From assembly GCA_947243795.1 (NCBI GenBank), contig OX365939.1:475001-539000 (forward strand): a stretch of 64,000 nt of DNA, given 5' to 3'. The translations under genes were made by a program, and so were the position numbers. Shown one piece after another: positions 20,752 to 30,375 of this stretch. Positions within the stretch are counted from its first letter, which is position 1. Every line of letters starts with the position of its first letter. Under the pieces are notes generated by a model. The model did not search any database, was not told where the DNA came from, and saw only the letters and a list, made by a program, of their open reading frames with translations. This DNA is from Saccharomyces uvarum (Eukaryota; Ascomycota; Saccharomycetes; Saccharomycetales; Saccharomycetaceae).

Positions 20752-21357
20752 TCACATGTCGTAGTTGAAGTCGACAGTCGTGTTCTCGACCATGAAGTAG
20801 TTGGCGCCGATCAAGTGCAGGCCGTTCTGCTTGATGTAGTCGTAGGCGCCCGCACCGGGAGTACCGTACCCCCACGAGACGATGTTTTCGACCTTGGTGA
20901 AGGCGGCGGAATCCACGCCCTCGGGCTGCTTGCACAACAAGAACACGTACCGGTGGTAACCGGAGTTCTTTGGTGGGCCGGGCCCGATGTAGTTGCTTCT
21001 CACGGTGCCCTTCCCAGAGATGGCAATCTCGCCCTCGGGCCCGTACTCGACAGGGATGTCCGTGGCGATGTAGTGGCAGACCTCGGACCACTTGTGGTCC
21101 GACCTAGAGGGCGCATCCGGGTCGGTCATCAGCAGCGCCAGCTTGTCACTGGCGGCCAATTGACTTCTGTCGAAGGGCGTGAAAGTGACGGTGGGGGCGC
21201 TCTGCGTGGCCTCCATCGCCATGGCATTGCCCAATTGGATATCGTTCGTAGCAGCGTACGAAACGGACAGCTCTCCCAGCAGCTCTAACGCCAGGTCCTT
21301 GACGACGTCCTTGGCGACGTCCTCTTTGTTCAGCTTGGCAACAATGGCACTAGACAT
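20752..21357 (-). CDS. YLR179C: YLR179C-type PEBP-family protein
   Basis: A 201-residue PEBP protein, paralogue of the adjacent Tfs1. The blocks LLMTDPDAPSRSDHKWSEVCH and the one ending in YHRYVFLLCKQP align with the same ligand-site segments in Tfs1. It lacks the Tfs1 N-terminal segment needed for carboxypeptidase Y inhibition, so that activity is not expected. In S. cerevisiae its function is unknown and it is found in cytoplasm and nucleus (from memory). Third codon positions are strongly GC-rich, unlike most neighbours but like TFS1 and SAM1. The stop codon overlaps a short ATCAC repeat. Confidence 0.93.
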   Translation of the reverse strand: MSSAIVAKLNKEDVAKDVVKDLALELLGELSVSYAATNDIQLGNAMAMEATQSAPTVTFTPFDRSQLAASDKLALLMTDPDAPSRSDHKWSEVCHYIATDIPVEYGPEGEIAISGKGTVRSNYIGPGPPKNSGYHRYVFLLCKQPEGVDSAAFTKVENIVSWGYGTPGAGAYDYIKQNGLHLIGANYFMVENTTVDFNYDM

Positions 21358-21926
21358 ACTTGCTTATACTGAAATGCGTATGGGGTGGTACTTGAGGGAC
21401 CAAGTGAGCGAGTCTCTCTCTCTCTCTCTCTTTCTGTCTTTCTCTTCAAGCAAGCACGCTCTTTTTATACATGTTTCGTGCCTGTATTGCCCTGTCAAGC
21501 GACGGTATTGTTTTCTAGGCGGCCGTCTTCAGGCAAGAGAACGCCGAACGGGTGTAAGACGGACATAACGTCAGAAGAAAACCACGGAAATCACTTCTAA
21601 CGGGATGAGGACGGTTGTCACCCCGCACGGCATCATTTTTTTCTTGGCAGTGCAAAACTGTGGTGGCGCGCTTGCCTTTTCTTCTTCCTGCATTTCTTTT
21701 TCGGTCTTGTTTCGAGGAAATTGTAGCGTTTGGTGGTAGTTTTTGACTCTGGAGTCTCTGAAAGGTGGAAGGGGAAAAAGTTTTCTATTGGGTACTTAAT
21801 GGCTGGGATCTGGCCGTCTGGATGTAATCTTGTCTGTCTGTTTGTTCGCACGTTTGGTTTTCTCGAAAGCGTAGAGTAGAAAAAAAGCAGGAATATACCC
21901 TTGGAAACCAAACGATATACGCAAAC
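21358..21926. promoter_or_regulatory. YLR179C/SAM1 divergent promoter with Met31/32 site
   Basis: This 569-base spacer carries AAACTGTGG at 21655-21663, the exact core bound by Met31/Met32 in sulfur-amino-acid genes, 264 bases before the SAM1 ATG. No Cbf1 CACGTG was seen. A TATAAAAAG on the minus strand near 21462 faces YLR179C. A TC microsatellite is at 21413-21431. Confidence 0.65.
21413..21431. repeat. (TC)n microsatellite
   Basis: Uninterrupted TC dinucleotide run in the 5' leader or promoter of the YLR179C-type gene. A second CT run lies in the SAM1 3' region at about 23267-23281. Confidence 0.9.
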
Positions 21927-23075
21927 ATGGCCGGTACATTTTTATTCACTTCTGAATCCGTCGGTGAAGGTCACCCAGACAAGATCTGTGACCAAGTCTC
22001 CGACGCCATCTTGGACGCTTGTTTGGCCGAGGACCCTCATTCCAGGGTTGCGTGCGAAACTGCCGCTAAGACCGGTATGATCATGGTCTTCGGTGAAATC
22101 ACCACCAAGGCGCAACTGGACTACCAGAAGATCGTCAGAGACACCATCCAAAAGATCGGTTACGACGACTCCGCCAAGGGGTTCGACTACAAGACCTGTA
22201 ACGTTCTTGTCGCCATCGAACAGCAGTCTCCGGACATCGCGCAAGGTGTGCACGAAGAGAAGGACCTAGAAGACATCGGTGCCGGTGACCAAGGTATCAT
22301 GTTTGGCTACGCCACCGATGAGACCCCAGAAGGTCTGCCCTTGACCATTCTGTTGGCCCACAAGCTGAACATGGTCATGGCGGACGCTAGAAGAGACGGC
22401 TCCTTGCCATGGTTGAGACCAGACACCAAGACGCAAGTCACCGTCGAGTACAAGGACGACCACGGCAGATGGGTGCCACAAAGGATCGACACCGTCGTCG
22501 TTTCCGCCCAACATGCAGACGACATCTCCACCGAAGATCTAAGAGCGCAATTGAAGTCCGAGATCATCGAAAAAGTCATCCCAAGCGATATGTTGGATGA
22601 AAACACCAAGTACTTCATCCAACCATCCGGTAGATTCGTCATCGGTGGTCCTCAAGGTGACGCTGGTTTGACCGGTAGAAAGATCATCGTCGATGCCTAC
22701 GGTGGTGCCTCCTCCGTCGGTGGTGGTGCCTTCTCCGGTAAGGACTACTCCAAGGTCGACCGTTCCGCCGCCTACGCGGCCAGATGGGTCGCCAAGTCCC
22801 TGCTTGCCGCCGGCCTGTGTAAGAGAGTTCAAGTCCAATTCTCCTACGCCATTGGTATTGCCGAGCCATTGTCCTTGCACGTCGACACCTACGGTACTGC
22901 TACCAAGTCCGACGAGGAAATCATCGCCATCATCAAGAAGAACTTCGACTTGAGACCCGGTGTATTGGTCAAGGAATTGGACTTGGCCAGACCAATCTAC
23001 TTGCCAACCGCTTCTTACGGCCACTTCACCAACCAAGAATACCCATGGGAAAAGCCAAAGACCTTGAAGTTCTAA
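21927..23075 (+). CDS. SAM1: Sam1, S-adenosylmethionine synthetase
   Basis: A 382-residue methionine adenosyltransferase that makes SAM from methionine and [14 protein letters not shown] (13-23) has the catalytic His and Mg ligand Asp; [12 protein letters not shown] is the ATP-binding signature I and GGGAFSGKD signature II. Length equals that recalled for both yeast Sam1 and Sam2; the gene order here identifies SAM1. Codon use is extremely biased, as in abundant enzymes, and this leaves long antisense open frames that mean nothing. A Met31/32 site upstream fits regulation by sulfur supply. It converges with VTA1. Confidence 0.98.
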   Translation: MAGTFLFTSESVGEGHPDKICDQVSDAILDACLAEDPHSRVACETAAKTGMIMVFGEITTKAQLDYQKIVRDTIQKIGYDDSAKGFDYKTCNVLVAIEQQSPDIAQGVHEEKDLEDIGAGDQGIMFGYATDETPEGLPLTILLAHKLNMVMADARRDGSLPWLRPDTKTQVTVEYKDDHGRWVPQRIDTVVVSAQHADDISTEDLRAQLKSEIIEKVIPSDMLDENTKYFIQPSGRFVIGGPQGDAGLTGRKIIVDAYGGASSVGGGAFSGKDYSKVDRSAAYAARWVAKSLLAAGLCKRVQVQFSYAIGIAEPLSLHVDTYGTATKSDEEIIAIIKKNFDLRPGVLVKELDLARPIYLPTASYGHFTNQEYPWEKPKTLKF

Positions 23076-23352
23076 GCCTTTTAGAGTTTCCCGTCTCCGG
23101 CTTCCTTCCCCGCCATGTTTTCATTTGCTCAACACAAGTTAACATGTGCATTATATCGTATTCGATGCATGGACACAACACCACCATATTCATGATATAG
23201 ACTCATTTTTCTCCTCCCAAATTTGTATCAACCTTCTTTTGCATTATACAGGATTATTATTTTTTTCTCTCTCTCTCTCTCACTCTTAACATTTTTTACA
23301 TAACTGTTAATATTAATATATATCTCCTTCAACGGATCAACACCTTTTTTCT

Positions 23353-24336
23353 TCAAATCGAGTTGAGCAACTCCAACGCCTTGGTCAACTCATCCTTGGC
23401 CGTGGGCAAGTCTTCGTAGTTTAGTGCGCTTATAGCGTATTTGGCAAGCTTTTGGATTTGCTCAATCTTACTGGACTTATCCATGATGTTGGCCAACTCG
23501 TCTTTTGAATACGACTTGTGAGCTGGTGATGGGGAAGCCGGCGGCGGCGGCACCTCCTTTTGCTTGACCTCTGGTTCGCTGTCATGTATATCTACCTCCT
23601 CACTCTTGCCGCGTTCCGGTTCTTCTCCTTCCATGCTATCGGAATCATCGATGAATTCGGGTACGTCGTCTCCTGGCTCTTCCGAGTTTACTTGGTCTTT
23701 AGAGCACGCGTCCTCCATTTCAATGTCATCGGTTTTCAAATTATTTATCAAATGATCGACTTCCTCGTCCTTTGTCTCCTCGTTGTCGTCTATAAAATCA
23801 GTATAATCCAGCTCTTTCTCATCACCAGGTCCAATCTCTCCCTTGGCTAGCTTACTCAAATAAAGTTTACAGTATTTTATTCGTTTTTCCAAAGCACTTA
23901 CATTTGCTGCACTTATATTTTCCTTCCAAAGGTGTAATATACACGAAAATAAGTCAATACAACACCAAAGCGACCTTCTCAACATAACATCCCAAGGCCC
24001 ATCTTTCAGTTGCTTTAGTTTCTCATTATAGAGTGACATTGTAAAATTGACCATGTACACCTTAGCCTTTTCTTGATCATGTATTAGGGTATTCATGACT
24101 TGTACACTCTTGTCGCTGTTTTCTGCTTGACTTTCACCGCCAACTTCCTTTTTGAATCCTTCGATCGTATCCAGCAACCCTGTGGCTAGCCCAGTCATTT
24201 CTTGCGACCGCTCATCTTCACTTAGTATCAATTCCACCGCGTATAACTGAAGATAGTATCCGATGATCCCTAATCCAACTTTGTCAAAATCCCTCGCCGT
24301 AGCAACTACCCTAGTGGCTACATTTGTTTCTGACAT
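23353..24336 (-). CDS. VTA1: Vta1, activator of the ESCRT ATPase Vps4
   Basis: A 327-residue protein (about 330 in S. cerevisiae). Vta1 dimers bind the Vps4 ATPase ring and stimulate ESCRT-III disassembly at endosomes. Residues 1-165 form the tandem MIT-like helical domain that binds Vps60 and Did2. A long acidic, low-complexity linker (about 170-280) follows. The last 45 residues, with SKIEQIQKLAKYAISALNYE, form the VSL domain that dimerises and contacts Vps4. The ATG at 24336 (MSETNVATRVVATARDFDKV) was chosen. The linker differs most from S. cerevisiae. It is divergent from SWI6 over 265 bases. Confidence 0.96.
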   Translation of the reverse strand: MSETNVATRVVATARDFDKVGLGIIGYYLQLYAVELILSEDERSQEMTGLATGLLDTIEGFKKEVGGESQAENSDKSVQVMNTLIHDQEKAKVYMVNFTMSLYNEKLKQLKDGPWDVMLRRSLWCCIDLFSCILHLWKENISAANVSALEKRIKYCKLYLSKLAKGEIGPGDEKELDYTDFIDDNEETKDEEVDHLINNLKTDDIEMEDACSKDQVNSEEPGDDVPEFIDDSDSMEGEEPERGKSEEVDIHDSEPEVKQKEVPPPPASPSPAHKSYSKDELANIMDKSSKIEQIQKLAKYAISALNYEDLPTAKDELTKALELLNSI

Positions 24337-24601
24337 CACTTCACAATACAAAATCAGCCTCAACCTACCAAACCTAATTCTTCAGTATTTCTATTAACTT
24401 CTCCTTTCTCTCCTACACTACAATTTGATAAGGCCATTCGCCAAATCTTACTTTTTTTCTCCATTTTATCCTTCTTCAACGCTCATCCATAATAGCAAAA
24501 AAAACAACAACGAAAAACCACCATTGGAACCATTAGAACAAACTCAGCAAAGGTCGAAAAACAAAACCGTTACGCAAAAGGATAGTATACCTCTCGAGAG
24601 G

Positions 24602-27010
24602 ATGGCGTTGGAAGAAGTGGTGCGATACTTGGGACCTCATAACGAGATCCCATTGACGCTGACTAGAGACTCTGAGACTGGCAATTTCCTCCTGAAACAT
24701 TTCCTACCTATTTTACAGCAGTATCATGATACAGGAAATATAAATGAAACAAACCCCGATAAATTCCCTACTAATGAGGAAAGAGATAGATTACTGACTC
24801 ATTATGGGATTGTTGTGACTACAAACGACCAAGGTGAGTTATGGATAGAATTAGAGAAATGTTTGCAATTATTAAACATGTTAAATCTGTTTGGATTGTT
24901 CCAGGACGCATTTGAATTCGAAGAGCCTGAAACAGATCAAGATGAAGAGGACCCTGAACATATTAAAGAAACAGAGAACAATATAAAAAATGAGAACACC
25001 ACAAATAATGCCAGCTCTAAAAGGATCAATAATTTACAAGATATGGATGTAAACTCCGATGATCATAGAGAATTGGGCTCTCCGTTGAAAAAGCTGAAAA
25101 TCGATACTTCCGCGATAGAGCCAGAAAGTGGCCCGACTTCAACTGCTGCCACAGTCAACACCAACAATGACGATAAGAGCAGCGGCAGCAGCAGCAGCGA
25201 CAATAACAATGACACAAATAACAAGGAGAGGACGGCTGGACCTATCGTTACATTCACTCATGACCTAACTTCTGAATTCTTGAACAATCCGTTGAAAATT
25301 ATGAAGACATCACCTTCTCCAATTGTAAACGATAACGAACAAAAGATGAAACTGGAGGCATTTCTCCAACGGCTGTTATTCCCAGAGATCCAAGAAATGC
25401 CCGCGTCTTTAAACAATGAAAGCACTACTAGAAATTTGCAACAGGGAAGCTCAAGCCAACAGCAGCATGTTTCTTTTGACAGTGTTTTCCAAGAGGTCAA
25501 TGACGCTTTCCCTCACGCTCAATTAAATCTCAATATTCCCGTTGATGAACATGGAAATACTCCATTGCATTGGTTAACTTCAATAGCGAACCTAGAACTA
25601 GTGAAAAATCTAGTGAAGCATGGCTCAAACAGATTATACGGTGATAATATGGGGGAATCGTGTCTAGTGAAAGCTGTTAAATCAGTTAACAATTATGATT
25701 CCGGGACTTTTGAGGCACTCTTAGATTATCTATATCCATGTTTAATCTTGGAAGATTCAATGAGTAGAACAATTTTGCATCATATCATTATTACATCTGG
25801 TATGGCCGGTTGTTCGTCTGCTGCTAAATATTACTTAGATATTTTGATGGGATGGATCGTTAAGAAACAAAACAGACCCATTCAAAGTGGTAATAATGAC
25901 GGGAATAAGAGCGATAACGAAAAAGGAGAAAAGAGGGATTCAATTCTAGAAAATCTGGATTTGAAATGGATAATAACTAACATGCTGAATGCTCAAGACT
26001 CTAATGGTGATACTTGTCTGAATATTGCGGCAAGATTGGGAAACATCTCGATAGTAGATGCTTTATTAGATTACGGTGCAGACCCATTTATTGCAAACAA
26101 GTCAGGCTTAAGACCTGTGGATTTTGGGGCAGGTACTTCAAAATTACAAAATAACAACAGCGATGCCAAAAACTCTAATGTGGTCTCTAAGGAAGATTCT
26201 GATGGTCCAAACAGCGGAAGCAACAAAAAAATAAGGACTAAACTACTGAAGAACCCCCCTGAAACGACCTCATTAATTAATGAAGTTCAAAATTTACTAA
26301 ACTCTATCTCCAAAGATTATGAGTCTGAGACAATACAATATAACGAAAAATTAGAAAATCTCCATAAAGAATTGAATGAACAGCGAGATAAATTGGCTAG
26401 TTCAAGAGATCAATTAGCAAGTGTAAAACAATTAAAAGACGAATACTCATTAATGCAAGAGCAAGTGACTAATTTGAAGTCTGGAATCGAAGAAGAAGAA
26501 GCAAATTTTAGGGAAGAAAGCAAAAAGCTGGGAATTATTACAGACGAAAGTTCGGGTATTGATTGGGAGTCCAGTGAATATGATGCAGATGAGCCATTCA
26601 AAGTGGAGCTCATTTCAGATTTCATGGAGGAAAAACTACAAACGGACTATGATGGTGACATTTCCAAATTGCTAGAATCAGAGTCAAAAGAGCAAATAAT
26701 GGAACAAATACGAAATCAAATCGCGATAGAAAAAATTGATTCCATGCTACCGCCCGCCGTTTTACTAAAAGCAAGAATAAACGCCTACGAAAGGAACGAT
26801 AAACACTTGAGCAATGTCTTGCACACAATTAGTATCAAGCAATCAGAATTAGAAAATAAATTTAGAAGAGTTTTATCCCTATGTTTGAAGATTGATGAAA
26901 ACAAAGTCGACGATATGCTTGACGGTTTGTTGCAAGCCATATCATCTGAAGATCCGCAAGATATCGATACCGATGAAATGCAAGATTTCTTAAAAAAACA
27001 TGCTTCGTGA
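24602..27010 (+). CDS. SWI6: Swi6, SBF/MBF transcription cofactor
   Basis: An 802-residue protein, against 803 in S. cerevisiae. Swi6 partners Swi4 (SBF) or Mbp1 (MBF) to drive G1/S transcription and also acts in cell-wall stress. The N-terminal 110 residues are the degenerate KilA-N-like domain. ELGSPLKKLKIDTS has Ser160 followed by the nuclear localisation signal; phosphorylation of this serine by Cdk controls nuclear entry, and the position is identical to that recalled for S. cerevisiae. Ankyrin repeats lie at about 310-510, including VDEHGNTPLHWLTSIANLEL and SNGDTCLNIAARLGNISIVD. A leucine-zipper coiled coil and the Swi4/Mbp1 heterodimerisation region follow. The linkers at 115-240 differ most. 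The ATG at 24602 was chosen; 59 upstream codons are open but contain no ATG. Confidence 0.97.
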   Translation: MALEEVVRYLGPHNEIPLTLTRDSETGNFLLKHFLPILQQYHDTGNINETNPDKFPTNEERDRLLTHYGIVVTTNDQGELWIELEKCLQLLNMLNLFGLFQDAFEFEEPETDQDEEDPEHIKETENNIKNENTTNNASSKRINNLQDMDVNSDDHRELGSPLKKLKIDTSAIEPESGPTSTAATVNTNNDDKSSGSSSSDNNNDTNNKERTAGPIVTFTHDLTSEFLNNPLKIMKTSPSPIVNDNEQKMKLEAFLQRLLFPEIQEMPASLNNESTTRNLQQGSSSQQQHVSFDSVFQEVNDAFPHAQLNLNIPVDEHGNTPLHWLTSIANLELVKNLVKHGSNRLYGDNMGESCLVKAVKSVNNYDSGTFEALLDYLYPCLILEDSMSRTILHHIIITSGMAGCSSAAKYYLDILMGWIVKKQNRPIQSGNNDGNKSDNEKGEKRDSILENLDLKWIITNMLNAQDSNGDTCLNIAARLGNISIVDALLDYGADPFIANKSGLRPVDFGAGTSKLQNNNSDAKNSNVVSKEDSDGPNSGSNKKIRTKLLKNPPETTSLINEVQNLLNSISKDYESETIQYNEKLENLHKELNEQRDKLASSRDQLASVKQLKDEYSLMQEQVTNLKSGIEEEEANFREESKKLGIITDESSGIDWESSEYDADEPFKVELISDFMEEKLQTDYDGDISKLLESESKEQIMEQIRNQIAIEKIDSMLPPAVLLKARINAYERNDKHLSNVLHTISIKQSELENKFRRVLSLCLKIDENKVDDMLDGLLQAISSEDPQDIDTDEMQDFLKKHAS

Positions 27011-27193
27011 GAACGTAGATGCCCTTGTCCTTTCCTTTATGCCGTTCTTTTTTAAGGTATTTTATTTTAGTGCTTTCTTTACTTTTATTTTATTACATAA
27101 CTGTATTCTTACAAAATTTTTAAGTGCCCAAGCACGATACATGAAGCTTGCTCTTTTTCGTTCTTGCGATATCTGTACTAAAGAAAGTATTTT

Positions 27194-28687
27194 CTATTTA
27201 GTTGGCTTTTTCCAGAAATACTGTTTATGCGTCCTTCTACAAGATCTTAAACCAGTTCTTCCACCTTTCAATGAACTTACCAAGTTTCTTCTTTCGTAGT
27301 CACCATCATTTTCTAAATCATAGAAATATTCTTCGTCTAACGGTTTACCAGCGGCATCTTTACCATGACGATAAATGACACCAACACATTTCGCGTCGCT
27401 CAAGATCGTACGCAATTCATCTCTTGACAGTTCAGAAATTTGCGAGTTTACCTGTTGTAATTGGAATAATGGTGTTTGTTGAACGTTCGCAAAAGCTAGG
27501 TGATTTGTCAAAATATGTTGTAAATTCATAACATCTACATTTCTTTCGGATAACTCGTCCAAAGTCTCTTTTACCGATTTTTTCGGCTTGGAAGATAAAA
27601 CGCTCTTATTCAGCTTTTGCTTTTTTATAGCAATAGGGATTTTTTCATATGGTAATGGATTCTGTCTAAGAATTTGCTCATAGTTTTCAGCAGAAGAAAC
27701 GGAGGAAAGCGAAGATGATTTTGAGTTCAAAAAATGATTTAACATCCTTTCTGCGACACCAGTATCATCACCGGCTGTATGTTTGTTGGTGTTGTTCTTT
27801 AGTATTTTCTTGGGGGACTCGGATGGGCTTTCAGAAAATATCAATGGATGCTTCCTTATCCCTCCCATATGTTTCCTCTCATTTTCGTTTTCAACTTGTT
27901 TTTTTAATCCTGTCGACTCTGAACAAGACCATGTATTTTTCAGTGAAACACAAAGTAAAACCTGTCTAAAATCTAACATGATGCCTTTATTATATGGCAT
28001 ATAAACGGTGTCACCTCCTTCCAGAGTAAAACTAACAGATTTATCTTCGTCTTGGATCTCCTTTACGCTATGTTCGACTGAGAAGCTGGGTGTAAGCCTA
28101 TAAGCGTTCTCATTGTTATCTATTACTTCAGTGCCCTTTAAGAGATAACAATCGAATTTCTTACGATATATGACAATTAAACCATTCATACTGACACAAT
28201 GAATCTTCAGTTCATTGGACTGAGGCAGGTAAGAAATATTGGCGTGAATCCTTGATATAAATTTGTTCTTACAAAGCGCAACGTCACACTGCGAACTATT
28301 ACGCCCAACAGTAATGGTGCTGGCCTTGGTAGGATCTAATTCAGCATTGATGACTTTAACGTGCCTTGAAGGAGAAGAAAGTTTGGGTGATAATCTGGGC
28401 GATGCCTCTTCCAGCGGCGCACAGAAGGCTGGAGAAGAAGGAATAGCATCAACCTCAATTGACCTAACAGGGGATGAAATTCTTCCTATACTAGAAGAAG
28501 GAAATGGAGTTGGATAATCAACCTTGGAGAAATTCCCAGTGGGTTTTGGCACAACCTTGCCCGTTTGCACATGACTTGGAGATGGCAGCTTAACGTGCTG
28601 GTTGAAACTGGAAGGTGGAAAATATGGATCCTTTACATGTGAATCCACTGTCCTATATGGTGACGATAAAGGAAATTGGGAACTCAT
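27194..28687 (-). CDS. TOS4: Tos4, FHA-domain protein of the G1/S programme
   Basis: A 497-residue protein (489 recalled for S. cerevisiae). The FHA phosphothreonine-binding domain spans about 108-205; VGRN (127-130), SRIH (145-148) and the NG pair at 168-169 are its key conserved positions. Tos4 is an SBF target that binds the histone deacetylases Rpd3L and Set3C through this domain and keeps genes steady in the DNA replication checkpoint (literature, from memory). The first 110 residues are Ser/Pro-rich with several S/T-P sites, suited to Cdk control. It converges with SWI6; its promoter holds three SCB sites. Confidence 0.95.
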   Translation of the reverse strand: MSSQFPLSSPYRTVDSHVKDPYFPPSSFNQHVKLPSPSHVQTGKVVPKPTGNFSKVDYPTPFPSSSIGRISSPVRSIEVDAIPSSPAFCAPLEEASPRLSPKLSSPSRHVKVINAELDPTKASTITVGRNSSQCDVALCKNKFISRIHANISYLPQSNELKIHCVSMNGLIVIYRKKFDCYLLKGTEVIDNNENAYRLTPSFSVEHSVKEIQDEDKSVSFTLEGGDTVYMPYNKGIMLDFRQVLLCVSLKNTWSCSESTGLKKQVENENERKHMGGIRKHPLIFSESPSESPKKILKNNTNKHTAGDDTGVAERMLNHFLNSKSSSLSSVSSAENYEQILRQNPLPYEKIPIAIKKQKLNKSVLSSKPKKSVKETLDELSERNVDVMNLQHILTNHLAFANVQQTPLFQLQQVNSQISELSRDELRTILSDAKCVGVIYRHGKDAAGKPLDEEYFYDLENDGDYERRNLVSSLKGGRTGLRSCRRTHKQYFWKKPTK

Positions 28688-29378
28688 GGCTTATTGTGAT
28701 TATTTATTATTCCTTTGAGTGGTATAATAGAAGTTCAAGAACAGTGTACGCAAATAGATTTAGAAGACTAAAACAAAGGTACTCGTCAACTGGTAAGTGA
28801 AAAACAAACCAGACTTGCCATTAATGGAGCTATTTTGTTTTTGACTAACGTTGTTTATTCTCATCGAAACACGAAACCAAATTAAAATGGAAATCTCTTA
28901 AAAGAAGACCACGGGACCTTTTTCGCGTTTTCGCGTTTAATCAAAAAGAAAAAAAAGACGACTTTTCTTGAAAGCATCAGTACATCTGTCAGGTGGGGTT
29001 CCACCCACTCACCCACGTGAAATATATTTGTAAGGAAATAGTTGAAGATACCTTTCTAAATGTTTGGAAAGAAGCAGCGACGCACATAATCGTAGGCTGA
29101 AAGGCAGGCGGTAGACAGGGAGACTTTTTTCTTCTAGAGGGAAGAGGTCCGCGGGCAGAAGGGCTCCATCACGAGGGTTCTCTCGGACGCGGAGGGAAAG
29201 AACCACTCTGTGCTGGGCAGGCGAGGCTTTCTCTGTTGCACCTCTTGGTAACTTTCTGATCGCCAATAATTACAACTGCATGAAGGGGAATGCTCTATAT
29301 GAGGGTACTATTAAATTTCGAAGTGTTGGCATTTTAGGAGATATTCGCTAAAACACCATACAAATAATATAGACAAAG
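28688..29378. other. TOS4/RPL37A divergent promoter
   Basis: This 691-base spacer includes three Swi4-type cell-cycle boxes on the TOS4 side (28870-28935) and, on the RPL37A side, a C-rich direct repeat of CCACCCACTCACCCACGTG type at 29001-29019 containing CACGTG. I could not match a good Rap1 site. S. cerevisiae has a dubious ORF (YLR184W) here; I saw nothing protein-like enough to call. Confidence 0.55.
28870..28935. promoter_or_regulatory. Three SCB elements upstream of TOS4
   Basis: CACGAAA at 28870-28876 (plus strand) and two tandem CGCGAAA copies on the minus strand at 28921-28927 and 28929-28935 match the SBF recognition sequence CRCGAAA. They lie 183-248 bases before the TOS4 ATG. 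Direct overlap with MCB-like ACGCG is also present. Confidence 0.8.
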
Positions 29379-30044
29379 ATGGGTAGTATGTAATAGGATA
29401 CTGAAAACAGACCTGTGAACGTGTTCATGACGACAGTGATAAAAATAGGAAGGAAATGGCATAAACGATAAGAGAGGCATCAAGAAGAGGACGCACTTTG
29501 ATGCAAGTTACTATGGCTAGATGATAAAACTGAAAGAATTAAACGAATATGCAAATCAAGAGATGTTAATAAACAAAAAAACAGCTATTGGACAAGAAAA
29601 GTTGCTCATAAAGAGCCGAACATGAGGTGCGTATCTACTTGAGAAAACAACTTTTTTGGGATCATTCACTTTTATCAATGGCGTCGTAACAGTCACTCTA
29701 AAAATATATCAATGGAATAAAGCAAAATATACTAACAAGTTAAATCGAATTGTTCTTTAACAATTATGATTGTCTTTTAAATAGAGGGTACTCCTTCATT
29801 CGGTAAGCGTCACAACAAGACCCACGTTTTGTGTAACAGATGTGGTCGTCGTTCTTTCCATGTTCAAAAGAAGACCTGTTCCTCCTGTGGTTATCCAGCT
29901 GCTAAGACTAGATCCCACAACTGGGCTGCCAAGGCTAAGAGAAGACACACTACTGGTACTGGTAGAATGAGATACTTGAAACACGTCTCAAGAAGATTCA
30001 AGAACGGTTTCCAAACCGGCTCTGCTTCTAAGGCTTCTGCTTAA
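29379..30044 (+). CDS. RPL37A: Rpl37a, 60S ribosomal protein eL37 (spliced)
   Basis: Two exons: 29379-29385 (seven bases, ATGGGTA) and 29785-30044. The spliced product is 88 residues, [20 protein letters not shown] at the start, as in yeast L37. The 399-base intron has GTATGT at 29386-29391, the branch point TACTAAC at 29730-29736 and ends in AATAG at 29784. A zinc finger of the form C-X2-C-X14-C-X2-C (CNRCGRR and CSSCGYP) follows the start. The protein binds 25S/5.8S rRNA at the exit-tunnel side. It is one of two paralogues, and intron presence suggests the splicing-based control common in ribosomal protein genes. EMG1 follows on the same strand. Confidence 0.97.
29386..29784 (+). other. RPL37A intron
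   Basis: GTATGT donor, TACTAAC branch point at 29730-29736 and AG acceptor at 29783-29784. A 7-base inverted repeat, GCATCAA and TTGATGC, lies in the middle near 29480-29505. No snoRNA boxes were found in it. Confidence 0.93.
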
Positions 30045-30375
30045 TTTCTGAATTAAGATTTATTTTTTAAATGAAAACTCAATAATTAGAGACCTTATAT
30101 AATAGCCAACCACCAAAAAATTTAAACAATTAGCTAAAAGAACTGTTTTCCGTTTTTCAACAGTATATCTGTATCTTCATAATATAATATATTTGAAATA
30201 GTTAATATGCAATATCAAATTACTGTTTCGTATTTCGTGACTGGAAAAAAGTGAAAATTAATTGTCCGATGAATTATTGAGAGATGTCGTGAAGTGCTTT
30301 TACCAACAACTTTCATCAAAGGAATACAGAGAAGTCACAGTACTAGTATATCCAACTTCAAAAAGCCTGTCGATC
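30045..30375. other. RPL37A 3' region and EMG1 5' region
   Basis: This 331-base spacer ends in 38 codons (30262-30375) open and in frame with EMG1 but beginning at TTG. Two tiny upstream reading frames, ATG at 30269 (three codons) and ATG at 30284 (two codons), lie in that stretch. A PAC-like CGATGAA at 30267 and TGAAAATTA at 30252-30260 could be degenerate ribosome-biogenesis motifs. Confidence 0.6.

Noticed and set aside
29009-29266. 85-codon minus-strand frame in the TOS4/RPL37A spacer
   Set aside because: It has a TTG start and GC-rich promoter-like composition, in the region of a dubious S. cerevisiae ORF.
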